Origin: an uncultured Eubacteriales bacterium
GTDB taxonomy: Bacteria > Bacillota > Clostridia > Oscillospirales > Acutalibacteraceae
DNA: 19,096 bases
Assembly: GCA_934525065.1 (NCBI GenBank)
Contig: CAKSYX010000035.1
Coordinates: 1-19,096, forward strand
Direction: 5' to 3'
The notes beneath the pieces were generated by a model that was not told the DNA's origin, ran no database searches, and was given only the letters and a program-made list of their open reading frames with translations. A program made the translations under genes and the position numbers. Below, piece after piece: positions 14,456-19,096 of this stretch. Each line of letters starts with the position of its first letter. Position 1 is the first letter of the stretch.

Positions 14456-16627
14456 TTAGTCGAACCATCCTTTGAGAAGTTCGGCCATTGCGTTGTTTTG
14501 AGGCTCTTTTTCCTTCTCTTTTTCCTGTTTCCTCATGTATGAAATCACATCATGCTTTCCTGCGCCGTCGGAGCTTCTGCGCTTTTGAAAATCCGAAAGC
14601 TTTTCGCGGTAGCCGCATACGCAGGCAAAAATTTTTTTGTCTCCTTCGCCGCGAAGCTCAAGCTTTTTGTGGCATTCGGGGCAGCGTGCATTTGTCACCT
14701 GCGTCAGACCCTTTCGGTAGCCGCACTCTCTGTCCTGACAGACGAGCATTTTGCCTTTTTTGCCGTTGACTTCAAGGAGATATTTGCCGCAGACGGGGCA
14801 TTTTTCTTTTGTTGCGTTGTCGTGTGTGTACTGAGCCTCACTTGCAATTACCATTGAAACAAGACTGCTTGCGTATTCACGCATTTCACCGATGAACTTT
14901 TTCATGCTGGCGGTTCCGCGGCTGATATTTTGAAGCTGCTGCTCCCATTGCGCTGTAAGTGTTGCGCTCTTGAGGTCGGGTGGGACAATTTTAATCAGCT
15001 GCTTTCCTTTTGCTGTCGGATGGATTTCCTTTCCGACACGCTCAATTGAAAAGTTATCAAAAAGCTTTTCAATTATATCCGCCCTTGTTGCCGGAGTTCC
15101 CAAGCCGCTTGTGGTTTCAATGATGGCCTTGAGCCTTTTGTCTGCAATTTGTTTTGAAGGATTCTCCATTGCAGAAAGGAGCGTTGCCTCGGTGTATCTT
15201 GCCGGAGGACGTGTCTTTCCGGTCGCAATTTTCGTGTTCTGAACCGGCAGAGTCATTCCCTGTCGCATTTCCGGAAGCTGTTGACTTTTGATTTCGGTTT
15301 CTTCATCGTCTTCGTCTGCTACTGTGCCGTAAATGTCCTTCCATCCGTTCTTTTTGAAAACCTTTCCTTTGGCATAAAAGTTCTTGCCGCCGATGTCGAG
15401 TGTCACTTTGACTTCGTCATATTCACAGTCTTCTGAAAGAACCGCAATGAAACGCCTGACAACAAGGTCATAGATATTTCGTTCTTCATATGTAAGTTTT
15501 GAAAAGTTGGCGGGCTGCTCGGTGGGAATGATTGCGTGATGATCTGTGACTTTCGCATTATTTACGATATACTTCGTTGAAAGAGGCTTTCTGTAAAGAG
15601 TCATTGCGGCTTTTTGATATGGTCCCTGAGCGATTGACCGCAGCCTTTCGGGAATCGTTGCAACAATGTCGTCCGTAATGTATCGTGAGTCTGTTCTGGG
15701 GTATGTGAGCACTTTGTGACGTTCATAAAGGCTTTGCATATATGAAAGCGTCTGCTTTGCGGAATAGCCGTATTTTTTGTTTGCGTCTCTTTGAAGTTCG
15801 GTCAAATCATATGCTGCCGGAGGAGCCTGATGCTTAGTTGCGCGTTCAAGCTTTGCGACCGTCGCCTGCTTTCCGGCTATGCTTTTTTGAACGCTCTCAA
15901 CAAATGCTCTGTCAGAAAAGCGTGTGTTGTTCTTTGAATCTCTGAAGGTTGCCGAAAAGCCTTTGAAGAGTGCCTGCAGGGTAAAGTAATCCTTCGGATT
16001 GAATGCAAGGATCTCTTCTTCTCTTTGAACGATGAGCGCAAGGGTGGGCGTTTGAACCCGTCCGGCCGAAAGCTGAGCGTTGAAGCGGCAGGTGAGCGCC
16101 CGCGTGACATTCAGGCCCACCAGCCAGTCCGCTTCGGCTCTTGCCTGAGCGGAATAGTAAAGATTGTCATATTCCTTTGCCGGCCTGAGTTTTGAAAAGC
16201 CTTCCTTGATTGCTCTGTCTGTTTGTGAAGAAATCCAAAGGCGGAACGCGGGCTTTTTGAAGTGAGCCTTCATCATTATCCAACGTGCCACAAGCTCACC
16301 TTCACGGCCGGCATCGGTTGCGATAATTAGGCGGTCAATGTCGGCTCTGCCCATGAGTTTTGAAACTGTTTTGTATTGCTTTGAAGTTTGTTTTATCACA
16401 ACAAGCTTCATTTTTTCGGGCAGCATGGGGAGATCTTCAAGTCGCCACGACTTATATTTGTCATCGTAGGCGTCCGGATCGGCCAAGGTAACAAGGTGTC
16501 CCAATGCCCATGTTATAACATATTTATCTCCTTCAATAAAACCGTCCGAGCTTCTTTTTACGCCAAGCACGCGTGCAATGTCGCGTGCAACGGACGGCTT
16601 TTCGGCAAGAACCAATGCTTTAGCCAT
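14456..16627 (-). CDS. topB: DNA topoisomerase III (type IA)
   Basis: A 723-residue type IA topoisomerase, which passes single strands to relax and decatenate DNA. The TOPRIM domain starts with LAEKPSVARDI (Glu9 of the catalytic set) and carries ATDAGREGEL (103-112). The core has QLSAGRVQTPTL (185-196) and the active-site tyrosine Tyr309 in LTYPRTDSRY, then GLGTPATRADIIEKL near residue 510. The C-terminus has a four-cysteine zinc ribbon (CPVC...CQDREC) and a second cysteine cluster (CPEC...CVC), then a charged tail. This length and tail fit Firmicute TopB rather than TopA. The ATG at 16627 has GGAGGAG upstream and lies 15 bp after ymfH, so it is the third gene of ymfF-ymfH-topB. No strong terminator was found downstream; only an A/T stem at 14402-14430. 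Confidence 0.96.
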   Translation of the reverse strand: MAKALVLAEKPSVARDIARVLGVKRSSDGFIEGDKYVITWALGHLVTLADPDAYDDKYKSWRLEDLPMLPEKMKLVVIKQTSKQYKTVSKLMGRADIDRLIIATDAGREGELVARWIMMKAHFKKPAFRLWISSQTDRAIKEGFSKLRPAKEYDNLYYSAQARAEADWLVGLNVTRALTCRFNAQLSAGRVQTPTLALIVQREEEILAFNPKDYFTLQALFKGFSATFRDSKNNTRFSDRAFVESVQKSIAGKQATVAKLERATKHQAPPAAYDLTELQRDANKKYGYSAKQTLSYMQSLYERHKVLTYPRTDSRYITDDIVATIPERLRSIAQGPYQKAAMTLYRKPLSTKYIVNNAKVTDHHAIIPTEQPANFSKLTYEERNIYDLVVRRFIAVLSEDCEYDEVKVTLDIGGKNFYAKGKVFKKNGWKDIYGTVADEDDEETEIKSQQLPEMRQGMTLPVQNTKIATGKTRPPARYTEATLLSAMENPSKQIADKRLKAIIETTSGLGTPATRADIIEKLFDNFSIERVGKEIHPTAKGKQLIKIVPPDLKSATLTAQWEQQLQNISRGTASMKKFIGEMREYASSLVSMVIASEAQYTHDNATKEKCPVCGKYLLEVNGKKGKMLVCQDRECGYRKGLTQVTNARCPECHKKLELRGEGDKKIFACVCGYREKLSDFQKRRSSDGAGKHDVISYMRKQEKEKEKEPQNNAMAELLKGWFD

Positions 16628-16642
16628 GTTTCAACTCCTCCT

Positions 16643-17911
16643 TTATTTTACAACAGAAAGGCAGCTGCGGCTTTCGTCAAAGTGAACTTTGAGTGCCTCT
16701 TCAACGTCCTGTTTTGTAACAGCTCTGCATTCCTCAAGTGTATCGAAAAGGCCGAAGCCGTTGAAGTATGAATCAACAAGCGCATTTGCGAGGTTTTCCG
16801 TTTCATTGAAGCCGAGAACTTCAAGTCCATAATAGCGCTTTTTTGCAATTTCAAAGTCTTCATCTGAGATGCCGTCCTTAATAAGCCTTTTGATTTGGGC
16901 AAATACTTTATCTCTGACTTTTTTCGGCTCTTTGCTCTCACCGGTAAAAATCGGAGCGGAAAAGCCTCTTCCGGTGAAATACTCAGTGCCGAAGCTTTGA
17001 TTGATGAGGCCCTCCTCAAGCATTTCACAATAAAGAGGTGAGACCTTTCCGGCAATTACGCTGAGTGCAAGGTTGACGCAAACGAGCTCTTTCGGAGTGC
17101 GAAGCGGCGCGTTACTTACATCTTTGAATCCAAGAGCAAATTTTGTCATATCTACGCCCAAATTTTCTTCGGTGTAAGATGTAACGACCGAATCATCTTC
17201 TTCGGGAATGATTTGCTCAAACTCAACCTTTTCTTCTTTCGGCAAAGCTTTGTCGGCAATTGCAAGAACTTCATCAACGCTGACGTTTCCCGCAACAGCG
17301 AGTGCCATGTTTGAAAGGTTGTAGAAGGTGTTGTAGCAGCTGTAAAGTAGCTTTGCGTTGATTTCGGCTATCGATTCAATAGTTCCGGCAATGTCGATTC
17401 TTACCGGATTTTTACTGTAAAGCCCGCGAAGAAGGTTGAAGAGCGTCTGCCAATCCGGATCGTCCTGATACATTCGGATCTCCTGACCTATGATTCCCTG
17501 TTCCTTTTGAACCGTCTGCTCGGTGAAGTACGGCTTCTTCACGAAATCAAGCAGAATTTCGAGCGATTTTTCAAAGTTCTTGCTGCAGGAAAAGATATAG
17601 CAGGTGCGGTCAAAGGAGGTAAAAGCGTTTGCGTCGGCCCCGGTTTTTGCAAAAAGCTCAAATGCATCCAGCTCTTCACTTTCAAAAAGCTTGTGCTCAA
17701 GGAAATGAGCGATACCCTCGGGAACACAGGTGAATTCCTTGTCTCCTTTAAGCTTAAAGCAAGTATCAACTGAGCCGTATCTGGTTCCGAACATCGCAAA
17801 GGCACTGGTATATTCGGGCTTTTCCATAACAAAGATTTTGAGACCGCTGTCATGATCGATTTCATAATAACCGTCATCAAGAAGATCGTTTCTGATGTAT
17901 TTCTTATTCAT
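16643..17911 (-). CDS. ymfH: M16-family zinc peptidase-like protein YmfH
   Basis: A 422-residue M16 (insulinase/MPP-type) protein. The inverted zinc motif HFLEH (His69, Glu72, His73) is complete, and the distal glutamate is probably the one in GQEIRMYQDDP, about 70 residues on, so this member may be catalytically active. Two M16 repeats of about 200 residues can be made out; no signal peptide is present, so it is cytoplasmic. The start is ATG 17911, with GGAGG 9 nt upstream; a GTG at 17914 is too close to that RBS. The ATG lies inside the end of ymfF (8-nt overlap), so the two are co-translated and probably form a heterodimer, as M16C pairs do. In B. subtilis the ymfFH genes are associated with EF-P modification; that link is carried over by homology only. 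Confidence 0.92.
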   Translation of the reverse strand: MNKKYIRNDLLDDGYYEIDHDSGLKIFVMEKPEYTSAFAMFGTRYGSVDTCFKLKGDKEFTCVPEGIAHFLEHKLFESEELDAFELFAKTGADANAFTSFDRTCYIFSCSKNFEKSLEILLDFVKKPYFTEQTVQKEQGIIGQEIRMYQDDPDWQTLFNLLRGLYSKNPVRIDIAGTIESIAEINAKLLYSCYNTFYNLSNMALAVAGNVSVDEVLAIADKALPKEEKVEFEQIIPEEDDSVVTSYTEENLGVDMTKFALGFKDVSNAPLRTPKELVCVNLALSVIAGKVSPLYCEMLEEGLINQSFGTEYFTGRGFSAPIFTGESKEPKKVRDKVFAQIKRLIKDGISDEDFEIAKKRYYGLEVLGFNETENLANALVDSYFNGFGLFDTLEECRAVTKQDVEEALKVHFDESRSCLSVVK

Positions 17912-19096
17912 CACCGGTGTCCTCCTTCTCGCTTTCGAGGATGAATACTGTGTCCTCGGTCACTCCTGCGGCAGCGACTATAATTTCTTCGCGGCTGACA
18001 GCTTCAATCATTTTTGCTGTTTGCTCGGGCGTATAAAACTCTCCGCTTGCAAAAAATGTTTTGAGCCATGCGTCGGTGTCCGCTGCGCTGTCTGTGACAG
18101 AGTACAGCCTGTCGCAAATACTCATCTTAGCCTGTTCAACCGTCTCGTCCGCAAAGTTTCCTGCCCTCACTTCGTCAAGCTCATGACGAATTGCGTTGAG
18201 TGCCTTTTGCGCGTTTTCGGTTTCAACACCGCTTTGGACAGCGATGATTCCCTTTGAGTTTATAAGCGAAGCACTGCAGTAATAGCAAAGGCTCATTTTT
18301 TCGCGGACATTCATGAAGAGCTTTGAAAATGTTCCGGCGCCGAAGATGGCTGTCATAACCTTGAGCGCCGCATAATTGTCCATAGCGTAGGTCATGCCTG
18401 CGCGCATACCGATGACAAGTTTACCTTGCTTCACATTTTGCTTTTGTGTAACAGTGTTAGACGAATAAGCTTCGGTTATAAATTCTGTGTGCAGGTCAAT
18501 GATTTCTTTGCGTTCAAGCTTTTCAAAGTATGGCTTAACAATTGCTGCAACCTCATCTTCACTTTTGCTTCCGACATAGTTGATCTGAATCGGGCAATTA
18601 AAAACAAGCCTTTTCCACTCTTCAAAAAGAGCTTTTCCGTCTGCTTTTTCAATTACTTCTCTTTTTCCGTATTTGTTAAGGCCGTATGCTTCATCTCTAC
18701 ACATTTCTTCAAGCATACGGTTAAGAGCAAAAATCCGTTTTTCATCGTTTTCACTGTCGATGCGTTGAAGAAGGAGAACTTTTTCCTGCTCAACTTTTTC
18801 CGGCAGGAAGCCGTCCGGTGTTATGTCCGGTTCAAAAAAGCAGGAAAAGAGCAGGCGGATACACTCATCTGTAATACTTCCCGAATCGAGCGTGAAGCGG
18901 TCATCAAGGCAGGCGAGATTCAGACTTAAAATGAGCGTTTCTCCCGATTTTGAAACAGACGAGGTTATGCTTGCCCCGTAAAGGCCGGCAAGCGCACGGT
19001 TCATGCTGAAAATTGTCGGATATGATTTGTTTGTTTTTGAAAGCAGGTATATAAGAAGGGTTCTGTCACCTGTGTGCCCGTCGAGCGGTGCGGCAA
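17904..19096 (-). CDS. ymfF: M16-family peptidase-like protein YmfF, partial (5' end outside window)
   Basis: The last 396 codons of an M16-family protein; the frame stays open to the window edge, so the N-terminus is missing. The ATG at 19004 is internal: 30 further codons upstream read PLDGHTGDRTLLIYLLSKTN and onward, which fits the N-terminal region of YmfF. Where an active M16 subunit would have HxxEH, this protein has LLIYLLSKTNKSYP and then NRALAGLYGAS, so the zinc site is absent and it is probably the non-catalytic partner of YmfH. The C-terminus is acidic (EKEDTGDE). The stop codon overlaps the ymfH start. YmfF/YmfH pairs of this kind are widespread in Firmicutes. Confidence 0.9.
   Translation of the reverse strand, partial: AAPLDGHTGDRTLLIYLLSKTNKSYPTIFSMNRALAGLYGASITSSVSKSGETLILSLNLACLDDRFTLDSGSITDECIRLLFSCFFEPDITPDGFLPEKVEQEKVLLLQRIDSENDEKRIFALNRMLEEMCRDEAYGLNKYGKREVIEKADGKALFEEWKRLVFNCPIQINYVGSKSEDEVAAIVKPYFEKLERKEIIDLHTEFITEAYSSNTVTQKQNVKQGKLVIGMRAGMTYAMDNYAALKVMTAIFGAGTFSKLFMNVREKMSLCYYCSASLINSKGIIAVQSGVETENAQKALNAIRHELDEVRAGNFADETVEQAKMSICDRLYSVTDSAADTDAWLKTFFASGEFYTPEQTAKMIEAVSREEIIVAAAGVTEDTVFILESEKEDTGDE

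Noticed and set aside
18426..18929. 167-codon ORF on the + strand opposite ymfF
   Set aside because: Its phenylalanine-rich translation is the expected mirror of GAA/AAA-rich coding on the other strand; no domain or RBS supports it.
1..19096. CRISPR arrays, tRNA or rRNA genes, transposases, toxin-antitoxin or defence genes
   Set aside because: None was seen on either strand; all coding space is taken by conserved metabolic, sporulation and DNA/RNA maintenance genes.

Overview
The window looks like a chromosomal segment from a spore-forming Clostridia bacterium (Firmicutes), probably a gut Oscillospirales/Ruminococcaceae-type lineage. This rests on the sporulation genes ylbJ, yqfC and yqfD, strong GGAGG-type ribosome binding sites, moderate GC content, AT-rich intergenic spacers with canonical TATAAT promoters, and U-tailed intrinsic terminators. 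The genus is an inference; no rRNA or tRNA gene is present to fix it.

Layout. (1) Positions 1-2505, + strand: the 3' half of a GPH-family sugar symporter and a GH13 oligo-1,6-glucosidase-like enzyme, a sugar uptake and hydrolysis operon. It ends at a perfect 16-bp bidirectional terminator shared with the convergent ligA. (2) Positions 2595-6062, - strand: NAD-dependent DNA ligase (ligA), a 72-residue four-cysteine protein of unknown function with its own promoter and terminator, and a YlbJ-like sporulation membrane protein. (3) Positions 6158-10417, + strand: yqfC-yqfD (sporulation), then from a separate housekeeping-type promoter phoH-ybeY-dgkA-tcdA, tightly packed with 4-nt overlaps at two junctions. 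The ybeY-dgkA junction holds a small well-initiated ORF and a hairpin. (4) Positions 10418-10713: a 296-bp convergent intergenic region with a long imperfect hairpin and a bidirectional terminator. (5) Positions 10714-14295, - strand: the lower-glycolysis operon pgk-tpiA-gpmI, with one clear promoter and a terminator-like hairpin between tpiA and gpmI. (6) Positions 14456-19096, - strand: an M16 peptidase-like pair (ymfF, cut by the window edge, and ymfH) followed by topB (DNA topoisomerase III).

How the genes work together. The first operon imports and hydrolyses short alpha-glucosides; the resulting hexose would feed glycolysis, whose middle steps (PGK, TPI, phosphoglycerate mutase) are encoded further on. 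YqfC/YqfD and YlbJ belong to the mother-cell sporulation programme. PhoH, YbeY, DgkA and TcdA are conserved housekeeping functions in RNA metabolism, lipid carrier recycling and tRNA modification. LigA and TopB are DNA maintenance enzymes.

I found no mobile element with a transposase, no CRISPR array, no RNA gene and no clear novel multi-gene system. This is mostly ordinary core genome. The points most worth a second look are small: the four-cysteine protein, the dgkA leader, the palindromic element at 10477-10545, the hairpin inside the glycolytic operon, and the possible divergent sporulation promoters between ylbJ and yqfC.
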